From: JAMQKA01 sp034521835
Lineage (GTDB): Bacteria; Bacteroidota; Rhodothermia; Balneolales; Balneolaceae
Direction of reading: 5' to 3'
Length of the DNA: 64,000 bases
Assembly (NCBI GenBank): GCA_034521835.1
Contig: JAXHMA010000006.1
Coordinates: forward strand, 124,001 to 188,000
Of this stretch, positions 40,533-50,230 are shown one piece after another. The position numbers and the translations under genes are program-made. Position 1 is the first letter of the stretch. Each line of letters opens with the position of its first letter. Under the pieces are notes generated by a model, which worked only from the letters and a program-made list of their open reading frames with translations, ran no database searches and was not told the DNA's origin.

Positions 40533-41671
40533 TCTGTTTTTCTACTTCCGAGTGGGACAACCTGCAATGGACCAACAGGCAGAATTTAATGTCGAGACTG
40601 GGTAGAAAGTATGAGGTTCTGTATATCGATCCCGGCATTCAGAGCAAAAGATATTACAAGCGGAAGCTCCTGGAAAATCCTTTGCGTTTCCTGTTTACCT
40701 GGTGGAAGCAGACAGACGGTATAACGGTTCTAAGCCCCGTGTTACTGTTTTTATACCGGGGACCGCATCTCTTGAGAACCCTTTCTTGGTTTATTTTACG
40801 ACAGATTTTGTCCCGCCATTTAAGGGAGGAGCAAAACAGTATTCTATGGTATTACTCCCCGGAGGCGTTTGCGCAGACAAAAGATATACCGGCTGTATTG
40901 AAGGTTTATGATTGCGTGGATTTCTACGAGGAATCCCCCTACTACGGCCAAAGAGAAGAGGAAAAAGAGCGTTTTCTCAATCTTGAAAAAAAGACGTTAA
41001 AGGGGGTCGATTTAACGATTTTCACCTCTAAACCTTTGGCTGATAAAAAAGGAACGTTTGCCAAGAACTTTATCCTGGAAGAAAACGTCGCGGATGTAGC
41101 TATTTTCAAAGAAAAGGCAACATTTAAAAAGCATCAGCAAGGTGACCGTATTGATGTTTTTTACGTAGGGGCAATTAACAGTCACAAGGTGGACCTGTCC
41201 CTGGTTCGCAGGCTGGACCAGGAAGGCTTCACCACTACCATGATCGGTCCGATAGGAGGGTGGGGAAGTTCTGATAAGATTGATCCACATAACCTGCAAA
41301 ATGTTCGTTTTTTAGGCCCCAAAGATCATAAAGAACTGCCGGTGTATGTTGCGGGATCCAATGTCTGTATTATCCCTTATAATATTAACGGCTACACCAA
41401 AGGGGTTTTTCCTTTGAAATTGTTTGAATACCTCGCGTCAGGTAAGCCCGTCGTTTCTACCCAGCTGCCCAGCCTGGCCGACTACGACTCCCTGGTATAT
41501 TTGTCAAAAGATCACGATTCCTTTATTGATAATATCCGGAAAAGTGTGAAAGAGGACAGCAGGGAAAAATTTTCGCAGAGAATAGAGGTAGCCAGCGAAA
41601 ACAGTTGGGAGAAAAAAGTGGAACGTATAGATCAGAATTTAAAAAAGTTACTGGATGAACATACTCATTAG
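40520..41671 (+). CDS. Glycosyltransferase (GT-B fold, group 1-like)
   Basis: 383 residues, intact, overlapping wzy by 13 bases. KIVCFSTSEWDNLQWTNRQN and LKVYDCVDFYEESPYYGQRE lie in the acceptor domain (DCVDFY typical of GTs acting on exopolysaccharide). VDVFYVGAINSHKVD-like IDVFYVGAINSHKVDLSLV, VYVAGSNVCIIPYNINGYTK and FPLKLFEYLASGKPVVSTQL form the nucleotide-sugar domain, with the conserved Glu in KLFEYLASGKPVV. Sugar and linkage cannot be predicted. Confidence 0.9.
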   Translation: MPKIVCFSTSEWDNLQWTNRQNLMSRLGRKYEVLYIDPGIQSKRYYKRKLLENPLRFLFTWWKQTDGITVLSPVLLFLYRGPHLLRTLSWFILRQILSRHLREEQNSILWYYSPEAFAQTKDIPAVLKVYDCVDFYEESPYYGQREEEKERFLNLEKKTLKGVDLTIFTSKPLADKKGTFAKNFILEENVADVAIFKEKATFKKHQQGDRIDVFYVGAINSHKVDLSLVRRLDQEGFTTTMIGPIGGWGSSDKIDPHNLQNVRFLGPKDHKELPVYVAGSNVCIIPYNINGYTKGVFPLKLFEYLASGKPVVSTQLPSLADYDSLVYLSKDHDSFIDNIRKSVKEDSREKFSQRIEVASENSWEKKVERIDQNLKKLLDEHTH

Positions 41672-42761
41672 TGCCCTCCATACCGATTCCAAAATATCGG
41701 GAGTGGGTAATTATTCGATCAATTTGATCAACAAAATGGCAGGTCAACAACCGGATGACCAGTTCTATGTGCTGGTCAATAAACATATAAAAGGGGCATT
41801 ACAAACGTATCCCAACCTGCAGACTATTGAGGTCCACCATCCGAACACCCTTGTTGGGACCATCAAAAAACACCTGTTCCATTTCTTTTCATTAGAGGAT
41901 TATGGAAAAAAGTATAACGCCGATCTCATTCATGTGCTGAACCCGATTCTGTTGAGAAGCGGGAGCATCCCGATTGTTGTGACCGTGCACGATCTGGCCG
42001 AATTATATATCAAAAAATATAACTACTTCAGGCAGGCATACCGGATATTTTCCACATATCGATCCTGCAAAAGTTCTGCTAAAATTATCTCAATTTCAGA
42101 AAACACAAAAAAGGATCTTGTCAACAAGTTTAAGGTTGATCCGCAAAAGGTGGCGGTCATCTACCAGTCGTATGGCGTTGAGCCGGTGCAAAATGGGGCT
42201 TCTGAAGAGACATTGAACAAACAGGGCGAATACTTTTTATTTGTGGGGAAAGGGCTGCCTCACAAAAATTTAAATACGGTCTTGGAGGCCTTTCATCAAT
42301 ATAAAAAAGAGCATGGGGATCAAATTCAGTTGGTTATTGTAGGGGAAGGGAATGAAGATATCGTCCGTGAGTTTCAGCATAGCCAGGCTCTTGAAGAGCA
42401 TATCATCGTAAAGGGCTATGTGTCAAATGAAGAGCTCCGGCAATTGTACCAGGGCGCTTTCTGCTTCCTGATGCCCTCAATTTATGAAGGTTTTGGGTTG
42501 CCCCTGATCGAGGCGATGGCGTACGGACTTCCCATTATAAGTTCCAATGCAGCCTGTCTTCCCGAAATTACCCAGGGACAGGTTTTATATCACGATCCCC
42601 GCAATGTCCAGGAATTAAAAGAGTGCATGAAGCGAATTGTCAATAGTGAAGAAGTCCGGCGTGAAATGACAAGTAAATACCCGGATATTTTAAACAGTTA
42701 TACCTGGAAAAAGACCGCCAGCAAGACGTTTGAGGTGTACCGGCAGCTTTATAAAAAGTAA
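41655..42761 (+). CDS. Glycosyltransferase family 4
   Basis: 368 residues, intact, overlapping the previous gene by 17 bases. ALHTDSKISGVGNYSINLIN is the acceptor-side loop; VVTVHDLAELYIKKYNYFRQ, ISISENTKKDLVNKF and FLFVGKGLPHKNLNTVLEAF follow, and the donor site is MPSIYEGFGLPLIEAMAYGL PIISSNAACLPEI with the E-x7-E pair. A retaining GT-B enzyme, probably adding a mannose- or rhamnose-like residue; specificity unknown. Confidence 0.93.
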   Translation: MNILISALHTDSKISGVGNYSINLINKMAGQQPDDQFYVLVNKHIKGALQTYPNLQTIEVHHPNTLVGTIKKHLFHFFSLEDYGKKYNADLIHVLNPILLRSGSIPIVVTVHDLAELYIKKYNYFRQAYRIFSTYRSCKSSAKIISISENTKKDLVNKFKVDPQKVAVIYQSYGVEPVQNGASEETLNKQGEYFLFVGKGLPHKNLNTVLEAFHQYKKEHGDQIQLVIVGEGNEDIVREFQHSQALEEHIIVKGYVSNEELRQLYQGAFCFLMPSIYEGFGLPLIEAMAYGLPIISSNAACLPEITQGQVLYHDPRNVQELKECMKRIVNSEEVRREMTSKYPDILNSYTWKKTASKTFEVYRQLYKK

Positions 42762-42810
42762 GCAATAACATAAAAAGTAATTTTGGTAGCTATACGTAAA
42801 TTATTGATTG

Positions 42811-43581
42811 ATGAAGTCGAATGAGGTTTATATCGCCAAGTGCAAGGTAAGCAACCTGGATTCGGATGAGTTGTTGGATGCCGTAAATGAGTATGCGCAA
42901 GATCAACATTCATCCGATCCCGCGGTGATGCTGTCGGCCAATATTCATGGAATTAATCAGGCTCACAAATACAAATGGTTGTTAAGGATGAACAACGACG
43001 CGGAACTGGTTCGCAATGATTCTGCCGGAATCCAGTTGGCGGGCAAAATATTGGGCGTTCCCATCAAAGAGCGTATGACCTGGGCTGACTTTCGGTTGGG
43101 ATTTGGCCGAGTATTGTGAGCAGAAAAACCTTTCGATGTACTTTCTCGGCAATGAGGAGGGAGTAGCAGAAAAAGCAAAAGAGGAACTTTTAAAAAGATA
43201 TCCATCTCTGGAAGTTGTCGGTACTCATCACGGTTTTTTTAAAAAAGAAGGGGAAGAAAATGAGAAGGTAATCGAGGAAATAAACCAGCTTAACCCGGAC
43301 ATTTTGGTTGTCGGGTTCGGAATGCCCCTGCAGGAGCGATGGATATTAAAAAACAGAAGTAAACTCGATGTGGGGATAATAATGACAGGGGGGAACTGCT
43401 TCAATTTTCTTGCCGGAAACCGAATCAAGAGCGCCGAAAATGGATGCATGAAAATGGTCTAGAGTGGTTGTATCGTTTTCTCAAGGAACCCATCAGGATG
43501 TTTAGCCGATATATTATCGGGAACCCGGTGTTTCTGTTACGTGTCTGCAAGCAAAAGTTATTTGAGCCAACCCCAAAATAA
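42811..43581 (+). CDS. WecG/TagA/CpsF glycosyltransferase (first copy; frameshifted)
   Basis: Family adding N-acetyl-mannosamine or its uronic acid to lipid-linked acceptors. AVMLSANIHGINQAHKYKWL, ELVRNDSAGIQLAGKILGVP, MTWADFGWDLAEYCEQ (after repair), MYFLGNEEGVAEKAKEELLK, VVGTHHGFFKKEGEENEKV and ILVVGFGMPLQERWI are the family blocks; the end, GLEWLYRFLKEPIRMFSRYI, is in another frame. Shifts lie near 43090 and 43430. About 256 residues. A 2-acetamido mannuronate-type donor would fit the wbpBDE and epimerase genes in the window. Confidence 0.9.
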
Positions 43582-43657
43582 TATCCGGGTAATATGGATA
43601 GGCACCTGAAAACACTGTTATTCAGGTAATTTTTAATTTTTTGAAGCTCATTAATTG

Positions 43658-44417
43658 GTGAATGTAGAAAACATATCCTTATTAGGAGTCAATTTTGCCA
43701 AATTGGATATTGAGCAATTAAATGAAGTACTCGAAGATATTATCCAAAATGGAGAACAAGCCATTATTGCCAATCATAATTTGCACAGCGTCTACCTGTA
43801 TCATCAGCTAGCTGAGTTCCGTTCATTTTTCAAACTTGCCGATCTGGTACATGCCGACGGGATGTCACTTATTTACTGGGGTAAATTGCTCGGCTACGAT
43901 CTGGATAAAAAGAATCGAATCACCTACCTGGATTGGATCTATCCTCTCTTAGATATTGCAAATAGGAATAAATGGAAGATATTCTACCTGGGAGGGAAAA
44001 AAGGGGTGGCCAAAAAAGCAGCTTCAAAACTCCAAAAAAAGTATACCGAAATAACATTTGGAACCCATCACGGCTTTTTTGATATAAAGAAGACAGGTGA
44101 CTCGAATATCCTTGAAGAAATAAATGATTTTCACCCCAATATTTTAATGGTTGGGATGGGCATGCCAAGGCAGGAACTCTGGATAAAACAAAATATCAAT
44201 TCGATTGAATCGAATATTATTTTGCCTTCCGGAGCTTGTTTCGACTATATAGCGGGAGAACAAAAAGCTCCTCCGAGGTTGTGGGGGAGACTGGGTTTTG
44301 AGTTGGTTCTATCGTTTCCTGTTTAACCCCAGGAGATTATTTGTAAGATATTTTGTAGAACCTTTCTGGCTGATTCCCAACTTTATGAAAGATATTCAGC
44401 AAAAAATGTTCAACTGA
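43658..44417 (+). CDS. WecG/TagA/CpsF glycosyltransferase (second copy; frameshift near 44300)
   Basis: Second family member, 76 bases after the first. ISLLGVNFAKLDIEQLNEVL, AIIANHNLHSVYLYHQLAEF, DLVHADGMSLIYWGKLLGYD, FYLGGKKGVAKKAASKLQKK, FGTHHGFFDIKKTGDSN and ILMVGMGMPRQELWIKQN parallel the first copy, with the catalytic-region Asp in ADGMSL. The end after repair is WFYRFLFNPRRLFVRYFVEP through DIQQKMFN. It starts at GTG 43658 or TTG 43655. Two different members in a row suggest two related residues in the repeat unit. Confidence 0.9.
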
Positions 44418-44534
44418 CTGCGGTTTCGGTTTAAAAAGTTTTGGATGGGTTGGATTACAAGGGGAAGTCGAGACAATAAAATATTTAGGTCTGGACCGTA
44501 TTTTTCTAAAATATCATTCTTTTTTTTTTGAAAA

Positions 44535-44569
44535 GTATTTCTAAATTTAGCACTTCAATTTAGAAATAC
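44535..44569. promoter_or_regulatory. Perfect 13-bp inverted repeat upstream of the initiating transferase
   Basis: GTATTTCTAAATT (44535-44547) and AATTTAGAAATAC (44557-44569) pair perfectly around the loop TAGCACTTC. A T run lies before it, not after, so it is not a plus-strand terminator. It is 136 bases before the sugar transferase start and could be an operator or a leader hairpin. The rest of 44418-44704 shows no gene. Confidence 0.55.
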
Positions 44570-44704
44570 GCAAATGGATTGGTTATAGTCTTTGATTCTA
44601 TGCCACATTTTATTATTATTGGCTTCCATTTGCACAATATTAGAAAACTGTAATAAATCGAATCATTTGATTACAGAAAGCTACTAACACAAGAAGAATA
44701 CAAT

Positions 44705-45460
44705 ATGAGAGGCAATGCAGAGGCTTTATCCCTACGAGATAGTGAAACTATGACCGTTCGGGAAACCATAATTAAACAAACCGAATGGGAAAGTAGGAGC
44801 ACAGATTATACGACTTCCCGCAACAGATTACCCGAAAAATTTTATAACCTTTCCAATAAAAAATATCTGGGTAAAGAGATCGTGGACTATATACTAGCCG
44901 CGGTCGGTTGTTTCTTTCTGTTCTTAACCTATCCGCTGATCGCGCTGGGCATTAAACTGTCTTCCCGTGGACCGGTAATCTTCAAACAAAAACGGACCGG
45001 GATGAATGGCAAGACATTTACCTGCTACAAGTTTCGAACGATGCATCTCATTCAGAAGAAAAAATTAGACGGTAAACCAACCGTCACTGAAAAAGGCGAT
45101 GCAAGGATATTCTGGTTTGGAAGTTTATTGAGAAAACTGAATTTGGATGAACTCCCGCAGCTCTTCAATGTAATTAAAGGCGATATGAGCCTGGTTGGTC
45201 CGCGTCCCTATCCGTTGGAGGAGTGCGCCTACTGGAATTCCACCTTTGATGACTTTTTCTACCGCTATTCAGTAAAGCCGGGTATTTCGGGGCTCGCACA
45301 ATCCAGGGGCTACAGGGGAGGTACACTGGACTTGGAACACATGAGAAAAAGACTCGATTACGATCTTATCTATGTCCAGAAAAGTTGCATCGGGCTGGAT
45401 TTTAAAATTATTGGACACACGCTACTACAGATGATCCACCTGAATACAAAAGGTCACTAA
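44705..45460 (+). CDS. Initiating polyprenyl-phosphate sugar-1-phosphate transferase (WcaJ/RfbP type)
   Basis: 251 residues, intact. A monotopic phosphoglycosyl transferase that primes the lipid carrier. Helix IVDYILAAVGCFFLFLTYPL is followed by SSRGPVIFKQKRTGMNGKTF, CYKFRTMHLI, LRKLNLDELPQLFNVIKGDM (the conserved DELPQ) and SLVGPRPYPLEE, then VKPGISGLAQSRGYRGGTLD. It is a short form with only the reentrant helix and catalytic domain. It has its own leader with a palindrome and closes the contiguous assembly genes. Confidence 0.94.
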   Translation: MRGNAEALSLRDSETMTVRETIIKQTEWESRSTDYTTSRNRLPEKFYNLSNKKYLGKEIVDYILAAVGCFFLFLTYPLIALGIKLSSRGPVIFKQKRTGMNGKTFTCYKFRTMHLIQKKKLDGKPTVTEKGDARIFWFGSLLRKLNLDELPQLFNVIKGDMSLVGPRPYPLEECAYWNSTFDDFFYRYSVKPGISGLAQSRGYRGGTLDLEHMRKRLDYDLIYVQKSCIGLDFKIIGHTLLQMIHLNTKGH

Positions 45461-46507
45461 TTCACTAATTCTTATCCTCGGTAGCTGGCCTGTCTTCAAT
45501 TCTCAATCCTGTACAGCACCAAGTGAATTACCGGTAGCTTTTCTTTCTGACAAGGGAGATTGAAACCATGACTGGCTATTTCGTTGCGAGCTCTATTCAA
45601 AACGTAATTGTTAAGATCAGCGCCCTATCGTTGCGAGACTCTCCCTGAGCGAAGCGAACAGGATCGCGGCAAAGCCCGGGAATTAGCAAAGAACGGTTCA
45701 AAGCAACAGCCAGAAGAAGAACCTGCGAAAGGAAAACATCTACGATACCCCGGAAGTTTTTGATTCGTTGTTGAGTCACTGAAAAATGAATACCACTGAA
45801 AAGGAGAATAGCTCTATAGAACTGTCTGGAAAGATAATCTCTTTTGTAGTGTTCCTTTTGTCTTGATACGAAAGGAACCAAAAGATCAAGGCTGGGGAAT
45901 GCTGAACCCGGCTACGAGCGTCCGGTCGGAGTTTGCTAATGGTCCTTCCCGCTTGCTGCTCGCCTCTGTGCTCCCCGCCGGTATACCAAACTCCTGTTGG
46001 CCTGCCGCTCTCCGCTCAGAATTCCTAGGCCGGAGGGGGCCGGTCAGATGGAACTTTTTGGTTTTTTTACTTACTGCCATAAAGAGCTGTTTTTTAACTC
46101 GTAGTTTTTGAAACTTTCTGCCCCGAGTCCAGAGAATCCCTGCAATACATTATCGAAGAGCTCATCAACGATTTAAGGCATGTGAGATAGAACAGGCAGA
46201 ATAGCCCAACATCTGGGATTCTTTGGCGGGTTTTTTGTCCGTCCAAAAAATGAATACCCCTTAAAGGGCGTAAGCTCTAGAGAGAGATCTGATGTCAAAA
46301 CTTGAATCAGTGGTGTCCCTTTTGTCTTGATAAAAAGAGTCTCAACTATCAAGAAGAGTTTTTGATAAAGGTTAAAACAAAAAAGATATAGGCAATAATT
46401 ATATTCCCGCGTCTTATAAAAAGGAAATTTCAAATCAGCAAAACAACTGTTATAATCAAGGGACATTAATCACTATTCTATCCAAAATTTGAACAAAATC
46501 GTACCCC
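45461..46507. repeat. Non-coding block of about 1 kb made of reversed repeat modules R2, R4, R1 and R5
   Basis: R2 ends at 45753 with TACCCCGG (left end eroded, about 45664). An intact R4b-R2 junction follows (GGAAGTTTTTGATTCGTTG). R4a, a CCTTTTG/CAAAAGG-type hairpin, is near 45850-45890. R1 spans 45896-46025 with ends GGAATGCTGA and TCAGAATTCC. R5 spans 46133-46222 with ends AGAATCCC and GGGATTCT. Further R4b and R4a lie near 46235-46340. Short reading frames here are not genes. From 46340 to 46507 nothing recognisable is seen. Confidence 0.7.
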
Positions 46508-47608
46508 ATGAAGATCATCAACGTTGCCAGCGCGCGGCCTGATTCTATGAAAGTCGCCCCGCTGCTGGAAGAATTTAAGAAGCACGCAGACCAATTTGAG
46601 GCGCAACTTCTACATACCGGTCAGCATTACGATTATGAGATGTCCAAGATATTTTTTGACGAACTGGGCATCCCCAAGCCGGACCATCACCTGGGGATAG
46701 GCAGCGGTACACACGCCGAGCAGACTGCCAACGTGATGACGGAGTTTGAAAAAGTGCTGCAGCAAGAGCAGCCGGACTGGGTGATTGTGGTAGGGGATGT
46801 GAATCCCACGATGGCCTGCACCATTGTAGCCAACAAGATGGGAATCAAGGTGGCCCATGTGGAGGCCGGGCTCCGCAGCTACGACCGGTCAATGCCGGAA
46901 GAGATCAACCGCGTGCTCACCGACAGCATTGCCGACCTGTTGCTGACGCCATCTATCGACGGGAATATGAATCTCATTGAGGAGGGAATACCGCAGGAGA
47001 AGATCAGGTTCGTGGGCAACATTATGATCGACACGCTCTTCAATATGCGCGAGAAATCAGGTGAGTCTACGATCCTGAAGGAGCTGGGCCTGGAAAAGGA
47101 GGGCTATATTCTGGTGACCCTCCATCGCCCCTCCAATGTGGACAGTGAAGAGACGTTAACCAAATTTGTTGAGATCATGGAAACCACCGCGGCGGATATC
47201 CCGATGGTGTGGCCGGTGCATCCCCGTTCTAAAAAGAGAGCGGAGCAGTTCGGCTGCTGGGAGCGGCTGGAAAGCATCGACAACCTTCACCTGCTGGAAC
47301 CGGTTGGGTATCTCGATAACGTCAACCTGATGAACAACGCCCGCCTGGTTCTAACCGATTCGGGGGGGATCCAGGAGGAGACGACTGCGCTGGGCATTTC
47401 CTGCCTGACGGCCCGTGAAAATACGGAGCGTCCCATCACGGTAACGGAGGGTACAAACAGGTTGGTGGGTACCGACAAGGAGACGATTCTTAAGCATATA
47501 AGGGAAAACCTGCAAAATGGCAGTTCTGGCAAGAATGATCTGCCGAAACCGCTCTACTGGGATGGAAATACGGCGAAGCGTATAGTAGAAGCGATAGTGG
47601 GTTATTGA
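46508..47608 (+). CDS. wecB: Non-hydrolysing UDP-GlcNAc (or UDP-GlcNAc3NAcA) 2-epimerase
   Basis: 366 residues, intact. LLHTGQHYDYEMSKIFFDEL, VIVVGDVNPTMACTIVANKM, KVAHVEAGLRSYDRSMPEEI, NRVLTDSIADLLLTPS, LVTLHRPSNVDSEETLTKFV, LVLTDSGGIQEETTALGISC and TENTERP-like ARENTERPITVTEGTNRLVG are the family blocks. The N-terminal ARPDSMKVAPL differs from the common ARPNFMKIAP. It could be WecB making UDP-ManNAc, or WbpI acting on the diacetamido uronic acid made by WbpBDE; the locus fits the second role. It is flanked on both sides by repeat or mobile DNA. Confidence 0.92.
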   Translation: MKIINVASARPDSMKVAPLLEEFKKHADQFEAQLLHTGQHYDYEMSKIFFDELGIPKPDHHLGIGSGTHAEQTANVMTEFEKVLQQEQPDWVIVVGDVNPTMACTIVANKMGIKVAHVEAGLRSYDRSMPEEINRVLTDSIADLLLTPSIDGNMNLIEEGIPQEKIRFVGNIMIDTLFNMREKSGESTILKELGLEKEGYILVTLHRPSNVDSEETLTKFVEIMETTAADIPMVWPVHPRSKKRAEQFGCWERLESIDNLHLLEPVGYLDNVNLMNNARLVLTDSGGIQEETTALGISCLTARENTERPITVTEGTNRLVGTDKETILKHIRENLQNGSSGKNDLPKPLYWDGNTAKRIVEAIVGY

Positions 47609-47686
47609 GTATCAACCTATATTAATTTTTGGAGATCGAATTTTCTTTTTGAGCTGTTCCTTTTTCTTAACCCAAAACGAATCAAA

Positions 47687-49712
47687 TTGCGCCAAGCTAA
47701 GCCCGTGAAAGTGGGATTAGTGTTCTTTGAAACTATGAAATCTTTCGTAGGAAGCCTACAGGTAACCAATCCTGACTGGTAAAGCCTAACCAGCAGCCAG
47801 AACCGAGTCTTGCGTAGTCAGCTGAGAGGCTGGCACGAAGCGTAGACAGGGAGCAGGAAAGCTGTGCGATTGAGCCCCGAAATGTTTATGGTTGTCGGAG
47901 CTTTCACTGTTTTGGTAAGTGGGAGCAGCAATGCAGTGGCGTCGGTATGGTGAGTCACTTGCATGACGGCCGGGGTCTGAGAGCAGGGCAAACTTGCATG
48001 AGGTTTCCACGGGAACTTGGGAGAGCCTCCCGCCTCCGCGCGCGACCCCGGTTGAGGGCTGACCGGTGAACCACAGTCCGGGCGCTTCGGGGTCACTGTT
48101 GCCACCCCGGACGAAGAAACAAGGCAGCAGCGCAGCGGTATCCGAGCCGAGGGAAACTGAAGGTAAGGAGATGGGCGAAGGCAGTCTTAGTGCCTCCATA
48201 GTACCGATGAAGGATGGGGAATCAGCTCCACGAGACCCATCTGCCAGGGAAGGGAAAATCTGTATGGAAACATGCAGTGGGCACCTGTATTGTGGACATG
48301 TAACTCAGAAACATATCATGAATCAGAGTCAAGATTCATTATGTCAACAGTCGACTTACATATAGCGGAAAGGGCGAGGGCGTACCCCGATGAGCCTTTG
48401 ACGAACCTGCACAGCTTTATTGACGGGGCTTTGCTGGCCGAAAGTCTGGATGCCCTCAATAAGAAAGGGGCCGCCGGAGTGGACGGGCAAAGCTGGAGCG
48501 AGTACAATGAGCAGCGGGCAGAGCGGTTGCCACAGCTACTGGGGCAGTTCAAAAGCGGGCAATATCGTGTGCCAGCGATTCGGCGTACGTACATCCCTAA
48601 AGGGGATGGCAAACAACGTCCACTGGGTCTGCCGACGGTAGAGGACAAGGTGCTGCAATCGGCAGTAACCAGAGTCCTTCAGCCGGTCTACGAGCAACTG
48701 TTCTACCCAAATTCGTATGGGTTTCGTCCGGGTAAATCGCAACATCAGGCCCTGGAGATGCTCTTCAAAGAAGTGAGTTTTACCGGCAAGTACTACATCA
48801 TTGATGCAGACATGGCCAACTACTTTGGGAGCATCGACCATGGCAAGTTGCGGGAACTACTCGACCTACGGATAAAAGACGGTGTGATTCGTCGCATGAT
48901 AGATAAATGGCTCAAAGCCGGCGTACTGGAAGACGGGCAGATTGAACTACCCGCAGGAAGGCACGCCACAAGGAGGAGTGATTTCTCCACTGCTGAGCAA
49001 CATCTATCTGCACTATGTGCTGGATGAGTGGTTTATCAGAAGCCATTCAGCCACGGTTAAAAGGGAGCAGCAATCTGATATCGCTTTGCCGATGACTTCC
49101 TGTTGTTGTTTGACAACAAGCGAAGATGCCGAGGCGGGTGATGAAGGTGCTGCCCAAACGACTGGAGAAATACGGACTGACGCTGCACCCGGAGAAGACC
49201 AAACTTGTTGAGGTGAACAACCGGGACAGGGACACGCCAAGCACGTTTGACTTTCTGGGCTTTACCCACTACATGGGCAAAAGCCGCAAAGGGCAAACGG
49301 ATTCTCAAGCGTAAAACCAGCAAGAAAAAGCTGAAGGCTTCCTTGCAGAGGGTGAACCAGTGGATGAAGGCGAACAGGCATAAGCCTGTAAAGCAATTCA
49401 TCAGCGAACTCAACCGAAAACTGCAAGGCCACTATGGATACTATGGAATCACGTTCAACTTTCGCAGGCCTCAACACCTACTATGAGTCTGATGAAGCGA
49501 TTGCTTCACAAATGGCTGAACAGGCGTAGGTGGAAGACGCTACATGAGGTGGGAAGAATTTGTGAGATCTATACTGTCCGGAAATCCTTTAATAAAACCA
49601 CGGATTGTACACAAACTCTTTTAGCGAAACCAAATTGAGAGGAACCGTATGCGGGAAATCCGCTCGTACGGGTCTGTGGGGGAGCGGGGAGGTAACGAAC
49701 CGCTCTACCCGG
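47687..49712 (+). mobile_element. Group II intron with reverse transcriptase, inserted at an R4b-R2 repeat junction
   Basis: The 5' end is TTGCGCCAAGCTAAGC, directly after ACGAATCAAA. A second copy at 63627 starts at the same base after the same flank, fixing the boundary. The structured 650-base leader precedes the reverse transcriptase. Domain V is near 49641-49674 (GAACCGTATGCGG, GAAA loop, CGCTCGTACGGGTC) and domain VI follows in GAGCGGGGAGGTAACGAACC. The 3' end near CTCTACCCGG is set by comparison with uninterrupted sites at 22.95 and 45.75 kb, where the flank reads AACTTCCGGGGTATCG or similar. Length is about 2.03 kb. Confidence 0.85.
48341..49624 (+). CDS. ltrA: Group II intron-encoded reverse transcriptase/maturase (frameshifted)
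   Basis: Intron splicing and retrohoming protein. The start is the ATG at 48341 (MSTVDLHIAERARAYPDEPL). RT blocks are ALNKKGAAGVDGQSWSEYNE, RRTYIPKGDGKQRPLGLPTV, EDKVLQSAVTRVLQPVYEQL, SYGFRPGKSQHQALEM, YYIIDADMANYFGSIDHGKL, GTPQGGVISPLLSNIYLHYV and, in another frame at about 49081, RFADDFLL (catalytic DD). The maturase region includes FDFLGFTHYM and LNRKLQGHYGYYG; the end reads NPLIKPRIVHKLF after repair. Frame changes lie near 48955, 49065, 49130, 49300 and 49485. There is no obvious HNH endonuclease domain at the C-terminus. Confidence 0.88.
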
Positions 49713-50230
49713 AAACTCACCGGGGTAGCGAAGATATTGTACTGTCGCAGGCTCTTCTCCAGGTCCCTGCTTTGGAACATGTATCGTCCATTCCCAGAGC
49801 TTTCCCCCGCTACCCCGGACCCCGTTTTCGAAGCGAATTCGCAACGTCCCCCTTTGAAGGGGGCGCAGGGGGATGTCCTGAACAAAGGCCCTGTCATCTT
49901 CAGCGGAACGAAGTGGAGCCGAAAGATCTCCCCGGAATTGTTCGAAAACGATTGAGTGAAAAGCTCTTTTTAGCAAAAGGAGAACAAAAACGAAGCATTT
50001 TCTATCTGAGGAGGTGTCCATTGAGTACCTTCCTCAATCCTCCTGACCTCCTTCTCCAAGGAACTCCTTTACAAATATGCAGGCACTTTCAAAAGTCCCT
50101 CTTGGAGAAGAGGGATTGAGGGAGATTGATGAGCAGGAGCCCATTATTTGGTCTCCAGGCAGTACTTTAGGAGATAAATTCCTTTTCCTGGGTGTCCATT
50201 TTTTTAATGGCAAAAAAATGAACGAAAAAA
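49713..50230. repeat. Non-coding block of repeat modules R2, R7, R3 and R4b between intron and IS110 copy 1
   Basis: R2 spans 49720-49818. R7 (49846-49877) is the CCCCCTTTGAAGGGGG hairpin followed by AGGGGGATGTC, repeated at 56699-56729. R3 spans about 50031-50160, with CTTCTCCAAG and CTTGGAGAAG arms. An R4b hairpin lies near 50190-50226 and ends where the IS110 element begins. No genes are supported. Confidence 0.7.

Noticed and set aside
44510..44569. T run plus hairpin as a terminator
   Set aside because: The T run precedes the stem on the plus strand, and on the minus strand it would be an A run; the order is wrong for an intrinsic terminator.
47786..48199. Minus-strand reading frame repeated at 63726-63950
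   Set aside because: It lies antisense within the structured leader of the group II intron and recurs only because the intron does; no start context or protein family.
49846..49877. CCCCCTTTGAAGGGGG hairpin as a terminator
   Set aside because: No following T run and the motif is a dispersed repeat (also at 56699-56729) not placed after a gene.
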